Positions 25,826-33,654 of a stretch of DNA of 35,413 nucleotides are shown one piece after another. The position numbers and the translations under genes are program-made. The notes beneath the pieces are model-generated. The model was not told the origin of the DNA and did no database searches. It saw nothing but the letters and a program-made list of their open reading frames with translations. The stretch comes from CAYLLT01 sp964591605 (GTDB taxonomy: Bacteria > Planctomycetota > Phycisphaerae > UBA1845 > PWPN01): the NCBI GenBank assembly GCA_964591605.1, contig CAZQEN010000029.1, positions 1 to 35,413 of the forward strand. The letters run 5' to 3'. The stretch's first letter is position 1. The number at the start of each line of letters is the position of its first letter.

Positions 25826-26608
25826 TCAGCCCCGGCGTCTGCGCCGTGCGGCCAGCATTGGCAGAAAAACGCCCAGCACCAGCAGCACGCTCGCCGGTTC
25901 CGGAACGCCGGCAATGATCACCGGATCAACGCCCGAGAGTCCGCCCGCACCGTCATCCGAAGGGATTCGCACCCCCAGGATCATCGTGTTCGGGGCGACC
26001 AGCCCGTCTATGCTGATCCCGACCCCCCCGACCGTCTGCTTGTCCCCCGACCCGCCGAGAATGGTGTCAATCGTGGTCGTCGTGACCTGCGTATAGTCCG
26101 CAGCCAGAACCTGAACCGTCGCGGCGATCGTCGGCGAGCCGCCGGACCCGGGTCCGCTCGTGAGCAACTGGACGAGGAACCGGTCGCGCCCCTCACCCGG
26201 CGTTGGGCCCGACCACTCGATGACGAAGAGCTCGCTGGTGTTGTTGTCCCCGTCCGGCTGGATCGGAATCGGGAACCACGCCGCCATCCATCGTCCGGCG
26301 CCGCCCCCCACGCCCAGGTCTGCCGTGCCCAGGTCCAGATCCATGATCGCCTGCTCGGACAGATAGCCGCTGACGTTCGACGGGTGAGACGCCGAGAACG
26401 ACGCATTCAGGCCTGAAGTGTCCGCCGCGGACGTGGGGACGATGAGCTGCGCCGCGCTGTAGCTGATGCTGTTGGCGGTCAACTGCGTCACGTTCTGCAC
26501 GCCAGTGAGATTCACACCTGAAGGCGACAGAGCGGTGATGCCATACACCGCCCCCCACACCTGGGCCGGCAGCACGCCCATGATGAGCATCGTGGTCCAC
26601 TTGGTCAT
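25826..26608 (-). CDS. PEP-CTERM sorting-domain surface protein sharing a domain with the LamG/PKD protein
   Basis: This is an exported protein of 260 aa. Signal peptide MTKWTTMLIMGVLPAQVWGA leads into a domain running ITALSPSG ... EQAIMDLDLGT ... PIQPDG ... GVDPVIIAG. The C-terminal sorting signal is VPEPASVLLVLGVFLPML followed by AARRRRRG: the PEP motif, a membrane helix and a basic end. Family knowledge says such tails are processed by exosortase and anchor proteins to the envelope or exopolysaccharide. No exosortase gene is in this window. The ATG at 26608 has a strong GGGAGGAGG 7 nt upstream. Function beyond surface display is unknown. Confidence 0.9.
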   Translation of the reverse strand: MTKWTTMLIMGVLPAQVWGAVYGITALSPSGVNLTGVQNVTQLTANSISYSAAQLIVPTSAADTSGLNASFSASHPSNVSGYLSEQAIMDLDLGTADLGVGGGAGRWMAAWFPIPIQPDGDNNTSELFVIEWSGPTPGEGRDRFLVQLLTSGPGSGGSPTIAATVQVLAADYTQVTTTTIDTILGGSGDKQTVGGVGISIDGLVAPNTMILGVRIPSDDGAGGLSGVDPVIIAGVPEPASVLLVLGVFLPMLAARRRRRG

Positions 26609-26691
26609 GTGCTTAACCTCCTCCCGTGTCGGGAATCCTTCACAATTGTCAGGTACTGGGACAACTGAGCCGCTTATCTGACTGGCGCCAT

Positions 26692-27411
26692 TCAGTTCGT
26701 GCGCCTCCGCAGCATCGGCAAAGCGGCCAGAAGCAGGAGAACCGTCGCCGGTTCGGGAATCACCGTGTATTCGAGGAATGGCGCGTACTCAGCGTTTCCC
26801 GTGCGCGACAATTCGCGGTCTTCGAACGTTCCACCCGCATTGCCGTTACTGGATGAACTCGTGCTGACGCAACGGAATACCACGGTCTGGCCGAGGTTCG
26901 CGTTGAAGAAACTGGTGATGTCCACCACGACCGCCACCGGCGGCACGACATCCTGCCCGCTGTTGCCGCCCGGCATGGTGAGATCCGGGTCCGTCAGCCG
27001 GGTGAACGGTCCGTTCTGCAGTGCGGTCCCCTGGTAGTTCGTGAAGGTGAGCGTCGTCTCATCAAAACTCGTCGTCACCCCCAGCAACCGGAACGTCCAG
27101 GACACGCCGCTCGACCAGCTCCGGAAATACGTGGCGTTGAACGTCGCCGACGCGGCTTCTTCGTTCGGAATCGTGTACTCGATGAAGCTCACACGCTGAT
27201 TGCCGGTCTGGTTCTTCATCAGCAGACCACCCGTACTCAGCGGCGCCCCCTGCGTCGGGTTGTCGAAATTCGTCCCCTGCTGGTTCTGCGGACTTGTCAC
27301 TGCGCTCACATAGGTATCGTCGTTGGGCGTGATGATCGCCGCCCAGCCCGTGCTGACCACCCCGCCGGTCAGAAGCGCGGCTACAACTCCCGCCATCCCG
27401 GTTCTTCGCAT
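26692..27411 (-). CDS. PEP-CTERM sorting-domain protein with DNRLRE/CBM96-like domain
   Basis: The exported product has 239 aa. Signal peptide MRRTGMAGVVAALLTGGVVS ends near GWAA. A single beta-sandwich domain follows, starting ITPNDDTYVSAVTSPQNQQG; this resembles the DNRLRE/CBM96-type domains found in planctomycete surface proteins. The C-terminus VIPEPATVLLLLAALPMLRRR is a PEP-CTERM tail. The ATG at 27411 is chosen because AAGGAGGAG lies 6 nt upstream. It is the first gene of the long minus-strand unit, about 240 nt downstream of the predicted transcription start near 27651. Confidence 0.88.
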   Translation of the reverse strand: MRRTGMAGVVAALLTGGVVSTGWAAIITPNDDTYVSAVTSPQNQQGTNFDNPTQGAPLSTGGLLMKNQTGNQRVSFIEYTIPNEEAASATFNATYFRSWSSGVSWTFRLLGVTTSFDETTLTFTNYQGTALQNGPFTRLTDPDLTMPGGNSGQDVVPPVAVVVDITSFFNANLGQTVVFRCVSTSSSSNGNAGGTFEDRELSRTGNAEYAPFLEYTVIPEPATVLLLLAALPMLRRRTN

Positions 27412-27657
27412 CGTCTTCTCCTCCTTCTTCTTCAGACTTCGTGATCGGACATGAACTTGCTGGATCAGCATCGTCCCGGGAGCCGCTCGGGCTTCCAGAG
27501 CGCACGAACCCACCACACCCACACACGCCCGGAACTTGCCGCGGCGTGTCAAACCGGTCTCGTATCAGAGGGGGCTGAAGAGGCGAAAAAACGACGTGAT
27601 CTGCTCCTCCCCGCCTGACCAGCCCTGAACGGGCAAACGCCCGCTTTTCCATTCACC

Positions 27658-27685
27658 ACTATACAAGTTGATCCGCGCTTTTCAA
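27658..27685 (-). promoter_or_regulatory. Sigma-70 promoter for the surface-glycosidase unit
   Basis: On the minus strand the -35 is TTGAAA (27680-27685), the spacer 16 bp, and the -10 TATAGT (27658-27663); each box is one base off consensus. Start of transcription would be near 27651. Dyad-like sequences overlap it: ACTTGTATA (27660-27668) runs into the -10, and ACGTATATGCGT (27687-27698) sits just upstream of the -35. That is a layout expected for repression. Confidence 0.6.
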
Positions 27686-27686
27686 G

Positions 27687-27698
27687 ACGTATATGCGT
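27687..27698. promoter_or_regulatory. Candidate operator site next to the -35 box
   Basis: The imperfect palindrome ACGTATATGCGT (10 of 12 positions symmetric) abuts the -35 of the minus-strand promoter. It shares the core CGTATAT(A/G)C with the site at 27850-27865. Confidence 0.45.
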
Positions 27699-27849
27699 TT
27701 GCGGCGACTTTTCGTCGATTCCGCCGGCGACCCGCTCGCTGCGGAGCACCAGGGTGTCGATTTTCAGCGTCATCGGGCTCACGCAGATACCTCAGCCCTC
27801 CCGAGGCAGGACAAGGCGCACTCCCCCGAAACCGCATTTCTGCACCCCA

Positions 27850-27865
27850 ACTCGTATATACAAGT
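27850..27865. promoter_or_regulatory. Candidate AraR-type operator
   Basis: ACTCGTATATACAAGT is symmetric at 14 of 16 positions. Read on the other strand, ACTTGTATATACGAGT, it agrees at 11 of 16 positions with the B. subtilis AraR operator form ATTTGTACGTACAAAT, as I remember it. Its left half, ACTTGTAT, recurs over the -10 of the promoter about 190 bp away. An AraR-type regulator is encoded in the controlled unit. Confidence 0.5.
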
Positions 27866-27921
27866 GCCGGGCTTTCTCATCCCCCGCTCGCGGTTCCGCG
27901 GTTCGCCCCCGCCAAGGCTCA

Positions 27922-27949
27922 TTGACACTGTCGCCGCGATGCCTATAGT
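27922..27949 (+). promoter_or_regulatory. Sigma-70 promoter for SulP-MscL
   Basis: A consensus -35 TTGACA (27922-27927), 16-bp spacer and -10 TATAGT (27944-27949) lie upstream of the SulP gene. The predicted start is near 27956, giving a leader of about 175 nt. Confidence 0.6.
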
Positions 27950-27958
27950 TTGCGCCCC

Positions 27959-27974
27959 GGTTTTGCGCAAAACC
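27959..27974. promoter_or_regulatory. Perfect 16-bp palindrome at the SulP transcription start
   Basis: GGTTTTGCGCAAAACC is its own reverse complement. It begins about 10 bp after the -10 box, roughly +3 to +18, a usual position for a repressor operator. The TTTTGCGCAAAA core with a central CG-type step is like LacI-family operators. The cognate protein is not known. Confidence 0.5.
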
Positions 27975-28131
27975 TGCCCGGCCGGTCCCGCCTCGGAAGC
28001 ACCCACTTCCCGAACGGCACGACAGGACGCCTCATCGAGCGCTCTGGCAGGGGATTCGGATCCCTGTCGAAGCGGCCGTGGGGGCGGCATGCTGCCCGTA
28101 CAGGTCTTGCGCGCCTTGATGAGGGCCGCCC

Positions 28132-29940
28132 GTGTCTCGTTATCTTCCCAAGTCAATCGTCTGCTGGCGCGAGGGCTACACCCGCGAGCGGCTCATGCAC
28201 GATGTCTTCGCGGGTGTGACCGTGGGGATCATCGCCCTGCCGCTCGCCATGGCGTTCGGAATCGCCTCCGTCCCCCAGAGCGTCATCAGCAGCGCGTCGC
28301 CCGGTCAGATCGTCTCGCCGCCGGCCATGGGGCTCTTCACCGCTGTGGTCGCCGGCTTTCTCATCTCCGCCCTCGGCGGCAGCCGCGTCCAGATTGGCGG
28401 CCCGACCGGCGCCTTCATCGTCATCGTTTACGAAATCGCCTCAGAGCACGGCTACGACGGCCTCGCCATCGCCACGCTCATGGCCGGCGTCATCATTATC
28501 ATCATGGGACTCGCCCGCTTCGGCGCCATGATCAAGTTCATTCCCTATCCGGTCATCACCGGCTTCACCACCGGCATCGCCGTGATCATCGCCACGTCCC
28601 AGATCAAGGACTTCTTCGGCCTGCAGATGGACAGCGTTCCCGCCGATTTCGTCCACAAACTGCAGGCCTTCGCAGAGCACGCCTTCACCTGGACGCCGGC
28701 GGCGAGCCTGGTCGGGGGCGGATCCCTGGCCGTCATCCTGTTCCTGCGCCGCAGGGCTCCGCGCATCCCCGGCTACATCGTGGCGGTCGTTCTCGCCTCG
28801 TGCGTCACCGTCATCTTCAAGCTCCCCGTCGAAACCATCGGTACGCGTTTCGGCGGCATTCCCAACATGCTTCCCGTGCCGCGGCTGCCTCACCTGAGCT
28901 GGGATCTGATCCAGCACCTGGTGCCCGCCGCCACGACGATCGCGATTCTGGCCGCCATCGAATCGCTCCTTTCGGCCGTGGTGGCCGACGGCATGATCGG
29001 CACCCGCCACAAGGCCGACTGCGAGCTCGTCGCCCAGGGCGTGGCCAACATCGGCTCGGTCCTGTTCGGCGGCCTTCCCGCCACCGGAGCCATTGCCCGC
29101 ACCGCGGCGAACATCAAGAGCGGCGGGCGGTCCCCCCTCGCCGGCATGGTGCACGCCGCCACCCTGCTCGTGTGCATGCTGCTGCTCGCACCGCTCGCCA
29201 GGCAGATTCCCCTCGCCTGCCTGGCCGCCGTCCTCATCATGGTCGCCTGGAACATGAGCGAGATCGATCACTTCCGCTACATCCTGCGGGCCCCCAAGAG
29301 CGACATCGCCGTCCTGCTCACCACCTTCGCACTCACCGTCTTCACCGACCTGACCATCGCCGTCGGCGTGGGCATGGTGCTCGCCTCCATGCTGTTCATG
29401 AAGCGCATGGCCGATGTGTCCGGCGTCAGCGCGATCACCCGCGAGTTCGAGAACGCCCAGGACGAGGAAGAGGAACTCGGCCAGCGCAAGGATCCCAACG
29501 CGATCAGCCGCCGGCACGTTCCCCCCGATACCGAGGTCTATGAGGTCAACGGCCCCCTCTTCTTCGGGGTGGCCGACCGGCTCAAGGATGTGCTCAGCCA
29601 CATCGAGCCGGCTCCGAAGGTGTTCATCCTCCGCATGCGCCGGGTCCCGTCCATCGACGCCACCGGTCTGCATGCCCTGGAAGAGTTGCTGTTCAAATGC
29701 CGCCGGCAGGGGACGCATCTCCTGCTGGCCGGCGTCCATGCCCAGCCGCTCTTTGCCTTCATGCAGGTCGGATTCGACAAGTCCGTCGGGCGCGATAACA
29801 TGTTTGAGAACATCGACGGCGCGCTGAACCGGGCTCGGCAACTGCTCGGGTTGCCGCGTGAGGAACGTCCGCCCGACGCGACGCCGGAAGTGGCACGCGA
29901 GCAGCCTCCGGCCTCAGCCAACACCGCGGCCGGAATCTAG
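28132..29940 (+). CDS. SulP-family anion transporter with C-terminal STAS domain
   Basis: This is an inner-membrane transporter of 602 aa of the SulP/SLC26 family, which carries sulfate, bicarbonate or other anions. The N-terminus has the family pattern (REGYTRERLMHDVFAGVTVG, then IIALPLAMAFGIAS and PQSVISSASPGQIV). About 11-12 hydrophobic segments follow to residue ~430. A cytoplasmic STAS domain spans about 465-570 (YEVNGPLFFGVADRLKDV, RRVPSIDATGLHALEEL). The GTG start at 28132 has GAGGG upstream and gives the expected N-terminus. With two sulfatases in the window, uptake or handling of released sulfate is possible. Bicarbonate transport is equally open. MscL follows 61 bp downstream. Confidence 0.92.
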   Translation: MSRYLPKSIVCWREGYTRERLMHDVFAGVTVGIIALPLAMAFGIASVPQSVISSASPGQIVSPPAMGLFTAVVAGFLISALGGSRVQIGGPTGAFIVIVYEIASEHGYDGLAIATLMAGVIIIIMGLARFGAMIKFIPYPVITGFTTGIAVIIATSQIKDFFGLQMDSVPADFVHKLQAFAEHAFTWTPAASLVGGGSLAVILFLRRRAPRIPGYIVAVVLASCVTVIFKLPVETIGTRFGGIPNMLPVPRLPHLSWDLIQHLVPAATTIAILAAIESLLSAVVADGMIGTRHKADCELVAQGVANIGSVLFGGLPATGAIARTAANIKSGGRSPLAGMVHAATLLVCMLLLAPLARQIPLACLAAVLIMVAWNMSEIDHFRYILRAPKSDIAVLLTTFALTVFTDLTIAVGVGMVLASMLFMKRMADVSGVSAITREFENAQDEEEELGQRKDPNAISRRHVPPDTEVYEVNGPLFFGVADRLKDVLSHIEPAPKVFILRMRRVPSIDATGLHALEELLFKCRRQGTHLLLAGVHAQPLFAFMQVGFDKSVGRDNMFENIDGALNRARQLLGLPREERPPDATPEVAREQPPASANTAAGI

Positions 29941-30001
29941 CCCCCCGTGTCGCTCCGGCACGACCGGTTGGCAAGCCTCGACCTGTCTCAAGGAGAGCCT
30001 C

Positions 30002-30409
30002 ATGCGACAACTGTGGGAGGAATTCAAGTCGTTCGCGCTCAAGGGCAACATGATCGATCTGGCCGTGGCCGTCATCATCGGCGGGGCGTTCGGGGCCGTG
30101 GTGAACTCCCTGGTCAAGAACATCCTGATGCCGATCATCACCTACCTGCCCGGCCTGCCCGACGGCTACCGCACCTGGAGCATCGGGCGCATCGAGGTCG
30201 GCGCCTTCCTCAGCGAAATCATCAATTTCCTGATTGTGGCCGGTGCCATCTTCATCCTGATCAAGAAGGTCCTGGGCGCGATCTCCCGCAAGCCCCCGCC
30301 CGCCGAACCGACCACCAGGGAATGCCCGTTCTGTCTGTCGACCATTCCGATCAAGGCCACCCGCTGCGCGCACTGCACGTCGGAAGTGCCCGCATCGGCC
30401 GTGCGCTGA
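30002..30409 (+). CDS. mscL: Large-conductance mechanosensitive channel with C-terminal zinc ribbon
   Basis: This inner-membrane channel of 135 aa opens under membrane tension to release solutes during osmotic downshock. The N-terminal amphipathic helix and TM1 are typical (LWEEFKSFALKGNMIDLAVA, VIIGGAFGAVVNSLV). TM2 is IINFLIVAGAIFILIKKV. After TM2 a short rubredoxin-like knuckle carries C108-x-x-C111 and C122-x-x-C125 (CPFC, CAHC), a known addition in some MscL proteins. The ATG at 30002 is preceded by AAGGAGAG; an in-frame upstream start at 29858 would lie within the SulP gene. It is probably cotranscribed with SulP. Confidence 0.95.
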   Translation: MRQLWEEFKSFALKGNMIDLAVAVIIGGAFGAVVNSLVKNILMPIITYLPGLPDGYRTWSIGRIEVGAFLSEIINFLIVAGAIFILIKKVLGAISRKPPPAEPTTRECPFCLSTIPIKATRCAHCTSEVPASAVR

Positions 30410-30517
30410 GGCGCCTGCCGGCACGCCACGCTCGAGGTGGGGGCTGACAGGCAATCCGCAGGTCGCTCCGCTCGCCGGTGGCATCCCGCCGGCGGGCGCC
30501 GCCGCCTCATGAGCGCG

Positions 30518-32080
30518 TCAGGCGGTGATCTCTTCCAGATTCGCGGCAGCACCACCGCCTGGTTCGCCGGAGATGAGGGGGCGCGGCCGCAGGCGCCAGG
30601 TGAACGCCAGGAAAACGATCGCCAGCATGGTGCAGCCGACGATCGTCCAAAGGACGATCTGCCAGGCGACCTCCTTGCCGTAGATGGGCTGAAAGTGGTG
30701 TACCATCCAGCCGAAGCCCTTGGCCTGCACGGTGCGTCCCAGGTACCCCAGCAGCCCGATGAACCCCGCGGCCGTGCCGATCGCCTTTTTCGACGTCAGA
30801 TCCAGCGCGATAATGACAATGAGGTTGATCACGGGGTAGATGAAGAAACCAATGACGGCGAGCATCGTCATGTCGAGCCACAGATGACCCGGCGGCGTGA
30901 GCACGATAGCGATGAACGCGAGCACGATGGGCACGAGCGACAGCACGGCCACCATCCCGCGCCGGCCCTTCAACAAATCTGATACCCAGCCGAGAAAGAT
31001 CGTCGATGGAATCCCGCCGAACTCGGTCATGAGGATGGCGATGCCGCCGCCGGCCAGCGTCGCGTGCTTCACCTCCCGCAGATACATCGGACCCCAGTCC
31101 AGCATGCTGTAGCGGGCGATGTAGGCGAAGAAGTTGCCGATCGCCAGGAGCCAGATGAGGCGGTTGGTGAGCACATGATCGACGAATAGTTCCCGAAAGC
31201 TCAACTCCCGCTCCGCATCCGGAATGCCACGGCCCCCCAGCGTGGCACGGGCTTCCAGCCCGTGATCCGTCGCACGGCCTTCCAGGCCGTGCACCCCGGA
31301 CTCCGAGCCCACATTACACCTCACGGGCTGGAAGCCCGTGAGACGCATCACGGCCTGGAAGGCCGTGCCACGAAGGGTCGATCCACCGTCGTACAGCGCG
31401 TATTCTTCGATCGGCGGCAGGCCGACCGACTGCGGTGTGTCCCGCAGACGCCAGAAGAGGTACGCCGATCCGATCAGCGCGATCGCGCCGGGGATGTAGA
31501 ACGCGTTCTGCCACCCCCCGTGGCCCGCCGCCCACGCGGCAATGACCCCGGCCACGCCGCCGCCCAGATTGTGGGACGTATTCCAGATGCTGAACGTCAG
31601 CCCGCGCTCTTTCTCATGGAACCAGTGGCCCATGCACCGCCCGCACGGCGGCCAGCCCATCCCCTGAAAAAAGCCATTGAGCGCCCAGAGCGCCGCGTGG
31701 GCCGTCAGGTTCGTCACCGCGCCAAACGCGAAATTGCACACGGCCGTCAGAAACAAACCGAAAGCCATGAACACGCGGGCGTTGCTGCGGTCCGAGACCG
31801 CCCCCATCAGGAATTTGCCCAGCCCGTAGCTGATCGCGGTGAACGCCAGAATCGTGCCGACCATGGAATGGTCGTAATGCAGCGCGCCCTCGACATCCTT
31901 GGAAACGACGCTCAGATTGTTCCGCACGACGTAGAACGTCGCGTAACCCAGGAACGTCGCTTCCATGATCCGCAGCCGATAGCGCGGATACAGCCGCCGC
32001 ACCTCGTCGTCCGACAGGCGCGGGACATGCGGAGCGGCCGCAAAGTATTGCCGCATCGAGTTGAAACCTGGTATGGCCAT
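30518..32080 (-). CDS. glpT: GlpT-type glycerol-3-phosphate/organophosphate transporter with 44-codon repeat insert
   Basis: This MFS transporter of the organophosphate:phosphate antiporter family has 520 aa; family members are usually near 450. Family blocks are LGYATFYVVRNNLSV, the signature GMGWPPCGRCMGHWF, WNTSHNLGGG and, in the second half, ARYSMLDWGPMYL. About 12 membrane segments are split 6+6. Between them, in the central cytoplasmic loop, 44 codons (starting RGTAFQAV, ending HGLEARAT) come from a palindromic element at 31241-31372. The frame is kept and the extra residues avoid membrane segments, so function may survive. The ATG at 32080 has only a weak Shine-Dalgarno. It follows glpD after 78 bp that include a heptamer array. 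Glycerol-3-phosphate as substrate is supported by the neighbouring glpD and glpP. Confidence 0.9.
   Translation of the reverse strand: MAIPGFNSMRQYFAAAPHVPRLSDDEVRRLYPRYRLRIMEATFLGYATFYVVRNNLSVVSKDVEGALHYDHSMVGTILAFTAISYGLGKFLMGAVSDRSNARVFMAFGLFLTAVCNFAFGAVTNLTAHAALWALNGFFQGMGWPPCGRCMGHWFHEKERGLTFSIWNTSHNLGGGVAGVIAAWAAGHGGWQNAFYIPGAIALIGSAYLFWRLRDTPQSVGLPPIEEYALYDGGSTLRGTAFQAVMRLTGFQPVRCNVGSESGVHGLEGRATDHGLEARATLGGRGIPDAERELSFRELFVDHVLTNRLIWLLAIGNFFAYIARYSMLDWGPMYLREVKHATLAGGGIAILMTEFGGIPSTIFLGWVSDLLKGRRGMVAVLSLVPIVLAFIAIVLTPPGHLWLDMTMLAVIGFFIYPVINLIVIIALDLTSKKAIGTAAGFIGLLGYLGRTVQAKGFGWMVHHFQPIYGKEVAWQIVLWTIVGCTMLAIVFLAFTWRLRPRPLISGEPGGGAAANLEEITA
31241..31372. mobile_element. 132-bp palindromic element in frame inside glpT
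   Basis: The ends CGTGGCACGGGCTTCCAG (from 31241) and the complement of the right end, CGTGGCACGGCCTTCCAG, differ by one base over this stretch. Inside are two further arms, CACGGCCTTCCAGGCCGTG (31273-31291) and TCACGGGCTGGAAGCCCGTGA (31321-31341). The element starts and ends on codon boundaries and is exactly 44 codons. It reads as peptides with GTAFQAV, TGFQPV, GLEGRAT and GLEARAT. No clear target duplication is visible, so the borders may be off by a few bases. Confidence 0.8.
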
Positions 32081-32128
32081 GCGTATGTCGTTCCCGGGAG
32101 GAATCGTCGCCTTGAAGCTGCAACACTC

Positions 32129-32170
32129 AACTCACAACTAAGAACCAAGAACTGAGAACTAAGAACTAAG
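32129..32170. repeat. 7-bp tandem array at the glpD/glpT junction
   Basis: Six heptamers of AACTAAG type lie in a row on the plus strand (AACTCAC, AACTAAG, AACCAAG, AACTGAG, AACTAAG, AACTAAG). On the coding strand they read (C)TTAGTT. One unit provides the TAG stop of glpD at 32159-32161 and adds its final LSS residues. Confidence 0.75.
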
Positions 32171-33654
32171 AACCTCCTCACGCAACGACTCTTCACCCGC
32201 ATAGGCCCGCAGCTCCCTGACCCGCACATCTTCGCTCCAACCCAGCGCCGACGCCATCCAGCGCGAGACCGGCACGGCCAGGCGATGGGCGTCGCGGCGG
32301 TAATAATGCCAACTCGTGCGACGAATCATCACGTCTTCAAGATGCTGCGCCCACTCCCGGCGGCAGAAATGCTCGACCACGCGCTGCGTCGCCGCGGGCG
32401 GAAGCAGGCTGCTCACCTCGAGGGTCTCCTCGAACGGCAGGAGCGGAACCGCCGCGGTCACGCACCTGGAGCGCGCCCGGCCGAGATGCTTCTCGATCGC
32501 GTCCACCGTTCCTGGGCCATCAGCCGGTAAGTCGTGAGTTTCCCGCCCAGCACGTCCCACCAGCCCGGCGCGGGCGTGCGGATCTGGTGCGAACGCGAGA
32601 TGTCGGAAGGCCCGCCGTTGGAATCCGCGATCAGCGGCCGCACACCCGCCCACGTGCTGATGATGTCCTCGCGGCACAGGCACGACGCCGGGAACGCACG
32701 CCGAACCACGCCCAGAATGTAATCGATGTCCTCCGGCGAGGTCTCCACGTCTTCGGGCCGGCCGTCGTAATCGGTGTCGGTCGTGCCCAGGATCACCCGC
32801 TGGCCCCACGGAATCGCAAACAGAATCCGCTCGCCCTCGGCCATCACCACCGCATCAGGAATGCCCAGCCGCCTGCGGTCGATCACCAGGTGCACGCCCT
32901 TCGTGAGCCGCAGCCGCGCGGAGCTGTTGGGGATCTGCTGTGCCCACGGTCCGGCCGCGTTGATGACGCAGGCCGCCGTCATCTCGTGCGTGCGTTGCCC
33001 GATCTGATCGCGCACCACGCAGTTCCAGAATCGACCACCGGCCGTCGCCGACTCCAGACGGCAGTAGTTGGCGAGCACGGCTCCGGCGCGGTCCGCCGCC
33101 CGCAGCGTATCCAGCACGAGCCGCGCATCATTCGTCAGGGCGTCAAAATAACGAATCCCGCCCGTCAGGTCCGCCGCGTTGATATCGGGCAGGAGCTCGC
33201 GCAGCTCCGCCGGCGTGTACGAACAGGAAGAACCCAGGTTCCTGCCGCCACACAAAAGATCGTAAAGCTTCACGCCAATCCGCAGCTTCCAGCGTGCCCA
33301 CGGATGGCGGAGCCCTCCGCGATACGTCGGGAACACAAACGCCAGCGGCGAGGCCAGGTGCGGGGCGATCCGGTGAAGGATGCGTTTCTCGATGCTCGCC
33401 TGCCGCACCAGGCCGATCCGGCCCTGGGCCAGATAACGGAGCCCGCCGTGCAGCAGCCGGCTCGAACGACTGCTCGTGCCCGAGGCAAAGTCGGACTGCT
33501 CGACCAGTCCGACGCGCAACCCCCGAAGCGCTGCGTCGCGGGCCACGCCCGCGCCCACAATACCCCCGCCGATCACCAGCACATCGAGCGGCGACTGACT
33601 CACAGCGGCCAACGATGTTTCACGATCAGGAGACGAACTGCCGGAACGATTCAT
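32159..33654 (-). pseudogene. glpD: Glycerol-3-phosphate dehydrogenase, one-base frameshift near 32511
   Basis: This is a FAD-dependent membrane-associated enzyme that oxidises glycerol-3-phosphate to dihydroxyacetone phosphate and passes electrons to quinone. The first frame (33654 to ~32512) carries the FAD site VIGGGIVGAGVARDAALRG and SGTSSRSSRLLHGGLRYL, through to GGKLTTYRLMAQE. It then runs into unrelated codons and stops at 32458. The missing C-terminal domain (TVDAIEKHLGR ... VEHFCRREWAQHLEDVMIRR ... ALGWSEDVRVREL) continues at once in another frame to 32159. The coding strand reads CAGGAACGGTGG; one extra base (GAAACGG) would join the frames into a 498-aa protein of normal length. This is a sequencing or assembly error, a phase-variable site, or a recent mutation. 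The start overlaps the phosphatase stop by ATGA. Confidence 0.82.

Larger units (their letters stand above)
27412..28131. other. Intergenic control region between PEP-CTERM/glycosidase unit and SulP gene
   Basis: These 720 bp divide two divergent units, and I see no real gene in them. They hold a minus-strand promoter (27658-27685), three related dyad sites with CGTATAT- or ACTTGTAT-like cores, a plus-strand promoter (27922-27949) and a perfect 16-bp palindrome (27959-27974). The minus-strand leader is about 240 nt and contains a small stem CGGGC/GCCCG near 27630-27642. The plus-strand leader is about 175 nt. Confidence 0.6.

Noticed and set aside
27693..29543. Long plus-strand frame overlapping the SulP gene
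   Set aside because: It is an Arg/His-rich out-of-frame shadow; the SulP frame has clear membrane segments and a STAS domain.
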